Origin: Microbacterium sp. SS28
GTDB lineage: Bacteria > Actinomycetota > Actinomycetes > Actinomycetales > Microbacteriaceae
Length of the DNA stretch: 64,000 nt
Reading direction: 5' to 3'
Assembly (NCBI RefSeq): GCF_022761035.1
Contig: NZ_JAKWJP010000001.1
Coordinates: 372,001-436,000 of the forward strand
The notes under the pieces were generated by a model that was not told the origin of the DNA, made no database searches, and worked only from the letters and a program-made list of their open reading frames with translations. Positions 18,101-25,738 of the stretch are shown here, in pieces. The position numbers and the translations under genes are program-made. How positions within the stretch are numbered: the stretch's first letter is position 1; each line of letters begins with the position of its first letter.

Positions 18101-18413
18101 CCGCAGCAGTGGTCCGGGGCCAGTGCCAGCACCAGGAGTCCGGAGCCTGGAAGAGCTCCATGCACTCCGCAGAGAGCGGGGCCAGCGCGTTGTGGACGGC
18201 CTTCATAGCCTTCGGCGTCGGCTTTGTCTCGCACTGAACTGTATAAACGCGGAAGCCCTTCAGCTGCGCCGCCATCTTTGGAAGGAAGGTCCCCTCCTCG
18301 GTCTCGACTGGCCCGAGCGTGCCGGTTGGCGAGTCCCAGAAGAGTCCCGAAACGAAGACCCCGGTCAGTCCATCAGTCTCGAAGCGCCTCTGCAACGCCG
18401 CCGTCTTCGTCAT
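15195..18413 (-). CDS. large N6-adenine DNA methyltransferase (Eco57I/PglX-like)
   Basis: 1072 residues from the ATG at 18413, which forms an ATGA overlap with the helicase stop; an ATG 12 nt upstream is the alternative. Motif I DPTCGSGAFLFAAL is at about 488-501 and catalytic motif IV NPPY at about 716, the gamma-type order of N6-adenine methylases. The long N-terminal region (TFERMA, LLNRLMFLYFMQKKEF, MGAYYTKEDVTHFM) resembles the Eco57I/PglX class; the C-terminal 300 residues fit a target-recognition role. No nuclease motif is visible, so cleavage would be by the PLD helicase or McrC. PglX and DrmMI homologues in BREX and DISARM are the nearest comparisons. Confidence 0.8.
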   Translation of the reverse strand: MTKTAALQRRFETDGLTGVFVSGLFWDSPTGTLGPVETEEGTFLPKMAAQLKGFRVYTVQCETKPTPKAMKAVHNALAPLSAECMELFQAPDSWCWHWPRTTAAGTTTFERMATAPGVLPTFMAQRLAGLTFTQEDHRKGFHLTDVLDRIHGHFDASNVTKKFYDRFASEHENLAKEIAGLTEGFAKAYSTTLLNRLMFLYFMQKKEFLNGDLWYLEHTLQGVQQLRGRDQYYGFYRDALLPLFFEKLNEKDTPIADRDIERILGKVPYVNGGLFGPTPIEEEFGGQITIPDSAFERILGFFSDYTWHLDTAPSAGDEINPDVLGYIFEQFVNSKQMGAYYTKEDVTHFMTRSTLLPVIVSHLEKIGVLVWDLLPADPTRYIWDSLRHGTEHPIPSEIEAERTSHRRPSWLGEVDGQHALPGESWWEIDARRDYLEVTRDLLAAGTVTSVDAAVSANINIEALAVDAIRRVTDPSKLRSIWAALTDLHIIDPTCGSGAFLFAALNLLVPVYSALLETVDLVDRGVDAGLDALRDDVDGHKGGRDYYLLKHACLANLYGVDIMPEAVEVARLRLFLKLASAIADPQKIEPLPDLDFNIKTGNMLVGARIPDEIDIASDGLLIADDNSWQARASSELVKDAYSAFRQAQEADDAAAVKMRRAHLKSVLQKARAETNRQYYAIEKRKSSFDDWVAATRPFHWFIEFPEVFDRDGFDVVIGNPPYIQRKNVTEYSYKGFKTDALPDIYAPCTERASQITGPDGRMALIIPISATFSDDFATLREFLEARFGRIWVSNFSRNPAALFSAGLGVRSTILVGHRGGGDKELYVTKTHRWYDAYRPALFETLKYVELPAKVRLKFGWLRVTSEGYLEIVKKADEAPGALGSLIRSKSGSASVGFKQVPLYWLSIYLREPPAYERDGRTAEQTGGSRVSVDDDVAARLFLAVAASKFAFVWWYSTGDDFHLTNTVLGKIPVDPTRFSEAGRARLSAAAERLVADFPNHMLFTPYAGKYMGNYVLSEMRDITDEIDQVIADELGFVELLPALEHAYSCVYKPTGDRPGTLRHDPFVGTVSAG

Positions 18414-21400
18414 CCCTGCCGCCATGGGTCGACCTCCTCTGTGGGTCCGACGGGGTTGAACCCCATCGAGGTGACGACCTGAACGCGATCAGCGCCAAAG
18501 TCCCGGACGTCGAGCAGCACCTTGTCGTCGTTCATCATGAGGAGTCGATCGATGAGATCGTCCGGGTCGCCGAGGACGCGTGCGGCCCGGAGGATGCCGA
18601 CGACATCCTTCTTTGCGGTCTCTCGGATCGGGCTGGCGTTGACCGCATCGATGAGCTCGCTGAGGCGCGCGCGAGTAATCGTGACGATGTCGATCCGATC
18701 CACCTGACGTTTGAGGAAGTCGTAGAGCTGTTTCCGCAGGCCATGGTTAAGCAGCACGGTGTTCTGCTTCACTTGCTCCGTCATCATGTCGGCGGCGCGC
18801 TGCATGAGGGTGAACTGATCGCTCAGCGCTTCGGCGGCTGCTTCGGCGTACACACTCTCTGTCGCCTTGAGTGCCTCCATCGGCGTGAGCAGCTTCGTCT
18901 CAGCACTCGTCGTCCGAATCAGCAGGTCGGTGCCGGCGTCGGTGCGTCCGTAGGTGATCGCACTCGGCAACCCTTCGAGGTCGATTGCCTTGGTCGAGTA
19001 CACGAGGTCCTCGAGCGTCTTGGCGATCTCCCGGTCCTGCGGTGCGGCTTTGTCCCAAATGCCGAGCGCGTACGACGAGGCGTCGACTTCGCCCTCGTCT
19101 TCGCTGAGGTTCGCCTTGCCATTAAAGAGACCGGAGACATCGATTGTAAAGTCGTCATCCTCAAAAAACTGCTCACCGCCACCAAGGATCTGGTGGGCGT
19201 TCTTGAGCCGCTTCTGCAGCCGCTCGCGCAGCTTGATGATCGCCTCGACCCCTTCCTGCGGCAGGAAGGAGATGACACGGATCGTGTCAGCTCTCTGGCC
19301 GACGCGGTCGACGCGGCCGGCGCGCTGGATCACCTTGATGATCGTCCACGGCAGGTCCCAGTTCACGACGATTGCCGAGTCCTGGAGGTTCTGACCTTCA
19401 CTCAGGACGTCGGTGGTGACGAGCACGTCCACCTCGGTCTCGCCGGTCGGCAGCCCCCCGAGGTGGTCGTTCGCTTTGGGCGCGAACCGTCGGGCCACCT
19501 TCACCGCGTCACCCGACTGGCCACTGGCCGAGGCGATCGACCGCTTCGTCCACAGGGGCAGGTGCTCCGCGATGTAGTCGACGGTGTCCTTGTACTCGCT
19601 GAATACGAGCACCTTCTCGCCAACGGGCAGACCGTTGATCAGTCCAGCGAGCGCCTTCAGCTTCGAGTCGTCCTCAGGCCTCCAGACGCCATTTGAATCG
19701 AGGAGATCCTGCAGGATGTCGCAGTCCTCCCGGATGTTACGGAGGAGCAGATCCTTCTTGAAGAGCTCCGGGCGAGCCCACCGAATCCCGGCGGGCTTCC
19801 TTGCCGAAAGCTCCTTGTAGGCGCCCTCGGCGTAGTCGAGCCACTGCTGCGCGGTCCACCGGATGCCCCATGCCGCAGATGCGGCATCCGCGAGCTCATC
19901 GTCTGTATCGACGTCGTAGTCGACGTCATCAAGGTCGAAATACTGATCAGCAAAGTTCCCAAGCGGGATCCTCAGGTTCTTCGACAGCGCGTGTTCGAGC
20001 ACTGCATTGCGGGCGATCATGCGCTTTACGGTGAGGATGAATGCGTGGGCGCTTGATGTTAGGCGCTTGAGCGCCGTGGTACGGATGAAACCTGCCGCCG
20101 CCTGGATCGACTTTTCCAGGTCGGCGATGAGCTCCTTCTCGGCCCTGTCCTCGCCCACGATGTCTTCCTTCAGATACCTGCCGAGCTGGTAGCGGGCGTA
20201 GGTAAGGTTCTCGACCGCATTGAAGGTGTCCTCCGTCGCGAGCGCGTCGTTGGGGTCCTTGGCGCCGCCAGGGTACTTGAGTCCCTCCGCGACACGCTTG
20301 GGGAAGCGGAATGTGGTGCCGTCTGGGAACTGAAGGTTGACTTCGCCGGTCCGCTCGTCCTTCCGCCCGTAGGTCGCCTCCAAGAACTTGCGCGTGCGGC
20401 GGACGAGGAACTCGCTGAGGAGACGCTGCCAGTCCTCGTTGTGCTCTGACTGATCGAAGGCGGCAAGGCTGTCGAGGCGACCTCCGGTCTTCTTCGCAAC
20501 TTCCTGCGCGCCCTTGCCGGGACCCTTAATCGCATCGAGCTCGGCAATGTGCTTGTCCGGACGGATACCAAGCGGCTCATCCCAGTCGAGCTTCAAACCA
20601 AGCTGACCGCCGATGTCCTTATGGCGAGCGTTGAACATGGTCGCCGTGAGGAGGACAACCTTGCTGTCATTCTCGGCAACGTAGGCGTGGATCGCGTCCC
20701 ATGCCTTGCGAAGCCGGTTCCGCAGATTGTGCGACTCGTCGATGAGGACGATGCGGTAGCGCCGAAGGTCAGGCAGCTCGCGATGTACCATGCTGAGGCT
20801 GATGACCTTGCCCGGGATGTGGAAGCGGTACAGGTGCTCCTCCCACATCTTCACGAGGTTCTTCGGCGCAATGACGAGGACGCTCTCGCCAACCGTCGCC
20901 GCGATCGCCGTACCGGTGAGCGTCTTGCCGAGCCCCACGACGTCGCCAATTACGGCAATACCTTTGCGCTCCAGCAGGCGTGTGGCCACCTGGACGGCGC
21001 TGATCTGATGCGGGAGAAGGACCTTCTTCACCTCCGGCGGGATGTCGAGAGTGACACCTTCGCGAGCGTCGCGAGATAGTTCGAACGCAAGCCGCAGGTA
21101 GACGTAGTACGGACTCGGCTGCTCCAGTCGAATGAATGACTCTTCGAGCACGCGCTCCAGCTCGCGGGTGATGTCGACCGAGAAGTAGTCGTCCCAGCGA
21201 GCCTCGAACCATTCGGAGAGCTCCTCCGCGACCTGCTGGTCCGTCTCCTCGAGGCTGAGCTCGCCCTGCTTGACAAGCCCCGCGGCAGTGAAGTTCGACG
21301 AGCCGACGATCGCGCGCCGATTTTGCATGCCCGCGGCCTCGTGGGTGATGTAGAGCTTCGCGTGCAGCGGCTCACGAGCCACGAACTTCACCTGGAGTAG

Positions 21401-21781
21401 GCCGTCCGCCAGGTCAGTCTGCAACTGGCGAAGTCCGGCTACCTCGGCCTTGGACGGCACGCCCCATGTAAGTTGTCGAGCGAATCCAAGGACTGCCTGA
21501 TCCGCCCGGTTAACGGCAGTGCTCATGTCCACAGCCTGCTGCCCGCCCTCAACGGCCTGCCGGACGGTGTCCTCGATCGGTACTGCCATGCCCACCAGAA
21601 GTCGCACCTGCTTCCGACCCTCGGGAGTAGGCCGTCGCATTGTGCCGATCGCTTCGCGCAGCAGCCGCCATCCACGAAGGTTGAAATAGCCGACGCAAGC
21701 GTCGAACGCGTTCGCGTGCGGCAATACCGCGCTGAGCGCGTCACGGAGGCTGAGGTCCTCGTTGTCGACAATCTTGCTCAT
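18410..21781 (-). CDS. PLD-nuclease/SNF2-family helicase fusion
   Basis: 1123 residues. The N-terminal 200 form a phospholipase-D-like nuclease domain with one HKD-type motif: His-x-Lys in LHAKLYI (about 138) and GSSNFT (about 157). A SNF2-class helicase follows: motif I GDVVGLGKT (about 280), motif II DESHNLRN (about 345), motif III LLTATMFN, and motif VI QRAGRVDRVGQ (about 818). The last 250 residues are an unidentified helical region. The gene overlaps the methyltransferase gene (ATGA) and the small ORF upstream (ATGA). DrmD in DISARM is a SNF2 helicase beside an adenine methylase, but there PLD is a separate gene (DrmC) and DrmA/DrmB are required; neither is here. Confidence 0.8.
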   Translation of the reverse strand: MSKIVDNEDLSLRDALSAVLPHANAFDACVGYFNLRGWRLLREAIGTMRRPTPEGRKQVRLLVGMAVPIEDTVRQAVEGGQQAVDMSTAVNRADQAVLGFARQLTWGVPSKAEVAGLRQLQTDLADGLLQVKFVAREPLHAKLYITHEAAGMQNRRAIVGSSNFTAAGLVKQGELSLEETDQQVAEELSEWFEARWDDYFSVDITRELERVLEESFIRLEQPSPYYVYLRLAFELSRDAREGVTLDIPPEVKKVLLPHQISAVQVATRLLERKGIAVIGDVVGLGKTLTGTAIAATVGESVLVIAPKNLVKMWEEHLYRFHIPGKVISLSMVHRELPDLRRYRIVLIDESHNLRNRLRKAWDAIHAYVAENDSKVVLLTATMFNARHKDIGGQLGLKLDWDEPLGIRPDKHIAELDAIKGPGKGAQEVAKKTGGRLDSLAAFDQSEHNEDWQRLLSEFLVRRTRKFLEATYGRKDERTGEVNLQFPDGTTFRFPKRVAEGLKYPGGAKDPNDALATEDTFNAVENLTYARYQLGRYLKEDIVGEDRAEKELIADLEKSIQAAAGFIRTTALKRLTSSAHAFILTVKRMIARNAVLEHALSKNLRIPLGNFADQYFDLDDVDYDVDTDDELADAASAAWGIRWTAQQWLDYAEGAYKELSARKPAGIRWARPELFKKDLLLRNIREDCDILQDLLDSNGVWRPEDDSKLKALAGLINGLPVGEKVLVFSEYKDTVDYIAEHLPLWTKRSIASASGQSGDAVKVARRFAPKANDHLGGLPTGETEVDVLVTTDVLSEGQNLQDSAIVVNWDLPWTIIKVIQRAGRVDRVGQRADTIRVISFLPQEGVEAIIKLRERLQKRLKNAHQILGGGEQFFEDDDFTIDVSGLFNGKANLSEDEGEVDASSYALGIWDKAAPQDREIAKTLEDLVYSTKAIDLEGLPSAITYGRTDAGTDLLIRTTSAETKLLTPMEALKATESVYAEAAAEALSDQFTLMQRAADMMTEQVKQNTVLLNHGLRKQLYDFLKRQVDRIDIVTITRARLSELIDAVNASPIRETAKKDVVGILRAARVLGDPDDLIDRLLMMNDDKVLLDVRDFGADRVQVVTSMGFNPVGPTEEVDPWRQG

Positions 21782-22335
21782 TTGCTACTTTCCGCGAGTT
21801 GGTCTACGCGCTCAAGTGCCCGGTGAACCACTCGTCCGGACGGGCCACCGACATGCGCTCTATCTCGTGCGCGATCATGGATGGCGAGAACGTCCCCGTA
21901 GGTGTTTACCCTCAGGGACGCTGCGCTCCCTACGGTAGCGGCGACGGCCGACGTCGGGCGGTCATCCGTGTCCGCGTCGGCAATATCGCTGCCTTTCATG
22001 GCAAAAGAATGCGCGTGAAGATCCCGCGAACGATTTCGTTCCCGGGTCGGGACCAAGGTAGCCGAGCACGCACGGGGTGGCGCTAATGCACCGTCGACGG
22101 ATCCGTCTGCGGCGATCCGCTGTTCCCGGCCACGCGGCTGGGCGGCATGCAGTTGGAGCGGGGAGCTCACGACGACTATCGCGATCGGTGAACGCTCGAC
22201 GATTCCCCACACACGCTCCTGATCTTCGGTGTCAGCATCAAGCCAGGCGTTCGTCGCGGGCACAGCAAAATGCCACCCGAGGGCTCGAGCGCTCTCTGCA
22301 GCCTGCCCGCGTCTCCGCCGTTCACTCCGCGACAC
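21778..22335 (-). CDS. small protein of unknown function, possibly frameshifted
   Basis: An open frame of about 185 codons ends in an ATGA overlap with the helicase gene, the pattern seen between the other genes of this operon. The first 70 codons look protein-like (WHFAVPATNAWLDADTEDQE, VWGIVERSPIAIVVVSS), and the same frame is open upstream to a TAG near 22400 without an ATG, so a GTG or CTG start is implied. The second half is poorer; another frame there reads MIAHEIERMSVARPDEWF to a stop 39 nt before the helicase start. Either it is a real first gene of the operon or a frameshifted one. No family recognised. Confidence 0.35.
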   Translation of the reverse strand: MSRSERRRRGQAAESARALGWHFAVPATNAWLDADTEDQERVWGIVERSPIAIVVVSSPLQLHAAQPRGREQRIAADGSVDGALAPPRACSATLVPTRERNRSRDLHAHSFAMKGSDIADADTDDRPTSAVAATVGSAASLRVNTYGDVLAIHDRARDRAHVGGPSGRVVHRALERVDQLAESSK

Positions 22336-22409
22336 CCAGTTCTCTTCGGCCAGGATAAGAGTGCTCGCAACCAGTCGGTCGACCGGCGCCTATTCGAGGG
22401 AGTGCAGCA

Positions 22410-22826
22410 GTGCGAAAGCAGATCAACGTCGTCGGTGCCGTGATCGTGCGAGACGGCACCGTCCTGTGCGCGAAGCGCGGCCCGCTGGGGAGTCTCGCTG
22501 GGCGCTGGGAGTTTCCCGGCGGCAAGATCGAGCCCGGAGAGACCGCCAGGGCAGCTCTAGAGCGGGAGATCGCCGAGGAACTCGAGTGCGCTGTCGACGT
22601 GGGCGACGAGGTGACAAAAACAGCCTACGAGTATGACTTCGGCGTGGTCACGCTGACGACGTTCTGGTGCGAGCTGCTCGAGGGCAGCCCGAGGCTGACG
22701 GAGCACGCCGAAGTGCGCTGGTGTTTGCCCGGCGAGCTCGAGGAACTCGACTGGGCTCCGGCCGACATCCCCGCAGCCCGAATGGTGTTCGCTGCAGCGG
22801 GCAGCGGACAGCTAGGGCAGAGCTAG
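22410..22826 (+). CDS. MutT-like Nudix (d)NTP pyrophosphohydrolase
   Basis: 138 residues. The Nudix box is present: GGKIEPGE then RAALEREIAEELEC, with the usual REIAEE metal-binding core, although the Gly near its end is replaced by Glu. The N-terminus (VVGAVIVRDGTVLCAKRG) and WEFPGGKIEPGE fit the MutT/NudG group that hydrolyses oxidised or modified (d)NTPs. It starts just upstream of, and divergent from, the small ORF at 22335, and its last 15 nt overlap the convergent nuclease gene. In a defence island a Nudix enzyme may remove modified phage nucleotides or a signal molecule; that is inference. Confidence 0.8.
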   Translation: MRKQINVVGAVIVRDGTVLCAKRGPLGSLAGRWEFPGGKIEPGETARAALEREIAEELECAVDVGDEVTKTAYEYDFGVVTLTTFWCELLEGSPRLTEHAEVRWCLPGELEELDWAPADIPAARMVFAAAGSGQLGQS

Positions 22827-23903
22827 CTCGAATCCGTCCCCGTCGCGCGAAGCGACTGTGATGCCGAGGTCCGCCGTCAGCTCTTGCAGGTCAGCGTCCA
22901 CCCGTCCTGGCAGGAGAATCATCGGCCTCGCCTCGGCGTCGAACGTGCGGGCGTTGTGGGTGTAGTCCAGCACCTGGCCAATGGCCATGCGGACGTACTC
23001 GCGTCCTGTGGACTTCTTCGCCTCAACCACCCACCCCTCGTCTTGGACATATAGGTCAGGCTCGATAATCGCTCCGGCGACTGGGAGCCGCAGCCTGCTA
23101 GGTGGCGTACCGCGCTCGATGAGCCACGATCCGAAGTCTGCCTGAAGTTGGAACTCCTGACGCGAGACGACACGATCACCTGGAGGGAGCTCTGTCGCGT
23201 CGACGATCACGTTGATGTCGGACGCATCGGGCGGGTCCCACCGCCCAATCTGAGGTTTGAGCAGCCGAAGCTGGCCAGGGTTGGGAGCGAGCAGCGTGGC
23301 GTTAGCGTCGAGCGGCACGAGGTTGAAGATGATGGCGCGTCTCTGATGACCGTCGGCGCCCGGTATCTCGTGGAAAGCGCAGACGGGATCGCCCGTCGTG
23401 AAGGCTCCGACGTACGTGGCGTACGGAGGTTGAGCATTGAAGACGCGAATCATGCGGCCCTCGTCAGCAGCATTCAGGAGTGACTTGTTCCCGCGGGTGA
23501 ACGCTTGATTCCCCGACTGGCCCTCACCCGTATACGCGAAACTCCCGTCGGGCTGGAGTCCTTCGTGAAGGTCGTACCCGTAGCGCGATCCGCGCGCGGG
23601 GTTCGTGAAGATGAAGATGTCGGAGGTGCGGCTCGATGAGGAGATCCCTCCCTGTTGCCCACCGCCGTACTGACGGTGGAGCTGCTTGCGGCGCACCGTG
23701 TCGCCGACCTCGAGCGCCCACTCGCCGGGTGAACGATCGACCGCTGCGAGCCTCGATCGCACCTCTTCGGCCTGGAGATCGTCAAGCACCCAACGAGTCG
23801 TGTCCGCCGGCAGAGTGCCGTAGAGATCGCGAAGAATGTCCCGCACCCGCTTCTGGCTTACACCGGCCTCCAGCGCCAGCAGCGCCGGAGTTGTGGGGTC
23901 CAT
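22812..23903 (-). CDS. candidate modification-dependent nuclease: PUA/SRA-like reader plus PD-(D/E)XK
   Basis: 363 residues from the ATG at 23903; the longer reading upstream is Arg/Gly-rich and unlikely. Three parts are visible. Residues 1-80 include an HTH-like helix pair (ALLALEAGVSQKRVRDILRD). Residues 90-220 match the SRA/PUA-like reader found with actinobacterial McrA-type enzymes: YGGGQQGGISSS, IFIFTNP, YGYD, FAYTGEGQSGNQ. The C-terminus is a PD-(D/E)XK nuclease with EPDLYV (about 279) and EAKKS (about 294) and a following Gln (AIGQVLDY). This is the layout of a type IV enzyme that cuts modified DNA. Single-gene unit, convergent with the Nudix gene. Confidence 0.65.
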   Translation of the reverse strand: MDPTTPALLALEAGVSQKRVRDILRDLYGTLPADTTRWVLDDLQAEEVRSRLAAVDRSPGEWALEVGDTVRRKQLHRQYGGGQQGGISSSSRTSDIFIFTNPARGSRYGYDLHEGLQPDGSFAYTGEGQSGNQAFTRGNKSLLNAADEGRMIRVFNAQPPYATYVGAFTTGDPVCAFHEIPGADGHQRRAIIFNLVPLDANATLLAPNPGQLRLLKPQIGRWDPPDASDINVIVDATELPPGDRVVSRQEFQLQADFGSWLIERGTPPSRLRLPVAGAIIEPDLYVQDEGWVVEAKKSTGREYVRMAIGQVLDYTHNARTFDAEARPMILLPGRVDADLQELTADLGITVASRDGDGFELALP

Positions 23904-24266
23904 AGCCGCAGCGTATCGGTCTCGGGGCCCTGGTATGAAGCACTCACCATGCGGTCGACCGAACACACGACCCGCCGCTCCGACAATCAGCCTCCATAGC
24001 GCTCGGGCGCGATGCAGTGCGCGCCCGCGAAGGGTTGCTAAGCGGAGCGCGCCAGCGCGGAGTCTGCAAAGAGTGAGCGGGTGAGAACGGAGTCACGACC
24101 GATCGCTAAACTCTCGGCTTCGGAGGGAGACGCCCTCCACCACAACGCCAGTTGGCGACGTCTTCCGCCATCTATCCACATCTTCTGCCAGCTGCGTTGA
24201 CGGCCCTCGACTCGTGTCCGACACTGGGCGGAGACTGAGCGTCAACCGTCACGAGCGGAGGTCGAG
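23904..24266. other. divergent promoter region, no gene recognised
   Basis: 363 bp separate the divergent nuclease and integrase genes. A short inverted repeat (GGAGG-n7-CCTCC, about 24121-24137) is the only structure I see. The integrase has a plausible ribosome binding site, gagcggagg, a few bases before its ATG. Confidence 0.4.
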
Positions 24267-25403
24267 ATGGGCACAATCTCCCCGTACGAAACGGTGAGCG
24301 GGCGTCGCTACCGCGTGCGCTACCGAAAGCCGGATCACACCGAGGCGCAGAAGCGCGGCTTCACGACGATGCGCGAGGCCAAGTTGTACCTCTCCATGGT
24401 CACAATGTCCAAGTCGAAGGGCGAGTACATCGACCCGTCCTCGTCGCGGGTGCCGGTCCAGATGTTCGCCGACAGTTGGCTGCGGTCCAAGCAACCGCCG
24501 ATGTCGAAGCCCTCCTACTGCGTGACGCTCGAGCAGGCCTGGAGGAACCATGTCGCTCCGATCTGGGCTCATAGGGAGATCTCCTCGATCCGCCGTTCTG
24601 AAGTGCAGGATTGGGTGTCAGAACTCGCAACTCGGAAGTCGCGCACCGTCGTTCTTCGCGCCTTGGGAGTCCTCGCCGGCATCCTCGATGTCGCCATCGA
24701 CGATCGTCGCCTCACGAACAACCCCGCCCGCCATATCCGCAATCTCCCTCGGAACGGTCCGGGCAAGCGTCGTGTCTACCTCTCGCACGACCAGGTCACG
24801 ACACTGGCGGCGTGCTCGGCGCATCCAACCATGGTCCTGACGCTGGCGTACACCGGCCTGCGATGGGGCGAGGCCACGGGACTGCGAGTGCGCAGCGTCA
24901 ACCGGCTGCGTCGACGCTTCGTCATCGAGGAGAACGCCGTCATGATCTCCTACGAGATTCACGTCGGCACGCCGAAAACTCACGAGAAGCGCTCGGTCCC
25001 TTACCCGGAACGTCTCGCTTCGATGATCGAGCAGGCTTGCGCCGGCAAGGGCCCGGAAGGATTGCTCTTCGGCGACGGCGTCAACCACATGCGTAACTCC
25101 GGCAGCCAGGGTTGGTTCGCCAACGCGGTGAAGCGCGCTCAGGCAGTCGACCCATCGATTCCCCGGCTTACGCCGCACGACCTCCGTCACACCGCCGCAT
25201 CGCTCGCGATCAGCTCCGGCGCCAACGTGAAGGCGGTGCAGCGGATGCTGGGACACGCGTCAGCGGCGATGACACTCGACACCTACGCCGATCTTTTCGA
25301 CGACGATCTGGATGCCGTCGCGGCGCGACTGAATGACGCGATGCGGCTGGTGGCGTTGCCGGCGGGTCCGCAGACTCGCTACGCCCGTCCGCACCAACCG
25401 TAG
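24267..25403 (+). CDS. tyrosine-type site-specific integrase
   Basis: 378 residues with an AP2-like/N-terminal arm-binding start, a SAM-like core-binding domain (about 65-150) and a catalytic domain with all tyrosine recombinase residues: Arg in GLRWGEA, Lys in TPKTHEKRS, His-x-x-Arg in HDLRHTA, His in LGHASAAMT and the nucleophile in TYADLF. Such enzymes insert actinobacterial integrative elements into the 3' end of tRNA genes. The gene lies about 210 bp from tRNA-Arg(CCU), pointing toward it, so this is the attR side of the island. Confidence 0.95.
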   Translation: MGTISPYETVSGRRYRVRYRKPDHTEAQKRGFTTMREAKLYLSMVTMSKSKGEYIDPSSSRVPVQMFADSWLRSKQPPMSKPSYCVTLEQAWRNHVAPIWAHREISSIRRSEVQDWVSELATRKSRTVVLRALGVLAGILDVAIDDRRLTNNPARHIRNLPRNGPGKRRVYLSHDQVTTLAACSAHPTMVLTLAYTGLRWGEATGLRVRSVNRLRRRFVIEENAVMISYEIHVGTPKTHEKRSVPYPERLASMIEQACAGKGPEGLLFGDGVNHMRNSGSQGWFANAVKRAQAVDPSIPRLTPHDLRHTAASLAISSGANVKAVQRMLGHASAAMTLDTYADLFDDDLDAVAARLNDAMRLVALPAGPQTRYARPHQP

Positions 25404-25614
25404 AGCACATTGCTCAGTTTTTCGTCCGGCCGCGAACCGCTCGGAGTGCTCGATTTCGGCGGTTTGAGACGCCAAACGAAGCCTCTCGAAGGCACTCGAA
25501 TCAGCCTCGATTTGGGCTCATAGCATTCTCAAATGCGGCCAAAAAGCGGCCAAAAGCACAATTTGAGTGGTCTGACCACAGAAGGAATCCCTGGTCAGAA
25601 GCTAAAAAAGACTG

Positions 25615-25660
25615 TGCCCCTGGAGGGACTCGAACCCCCAACCGTTTCCTTAGGACGGAA
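25615..25660. other. probable island attachment site (attR) in tRNA 3' half
   Basis: The island boundary is inferred to lie within the 3' half of the tRNA gene because the integrase is adjacent and DNA character changes here from mixed accessory genes to core genes. I did not find a second copy of the tRNA 3' sequence to the left, so the other attachment site should lie before position 1. Confidence 0.4.
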
Positions 25661-25686
25661 CTGCTCTTCCATTGAGCTACAGAGGC
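25615..25686 (-). tRNA. tRNA-Arg (anticodon CCU)
   Basis: Reverse complement folds as a cloverleaf: acceptor GCCTCTG paired with CAGGGGC (one G-T pair), discriminator A, D stem GCTC/GAGC, anticodon loop GTCCTAA with anticodon CCT, and T arm GGGGG-TTCGAGT-CCCTC. CCA is not encoded. Its 3' end faces the integrase, the usual geometry for a tRNA attachment site. Confidence 0.9.
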
Positions 25687-25738
25687 TGGCGGCATCCAGT
25701 CTACGGCGACAGCCTCGATCGCCCCGCCACGCGCAGGC

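Noticed and set aside
18410..22335. Calling the operon DISARM or BREX
   Set aside because: DrmA, DrmB, PglZ and BrxC are absent, and the PLD domain is fused to the helicase instead of being separate.
1..25600. Second copy of the tRNA-Arg 3' end (attL)
   Set aside because: No copy of the T-arm and acceptor sequence was found by eye; it is probably left of the window.
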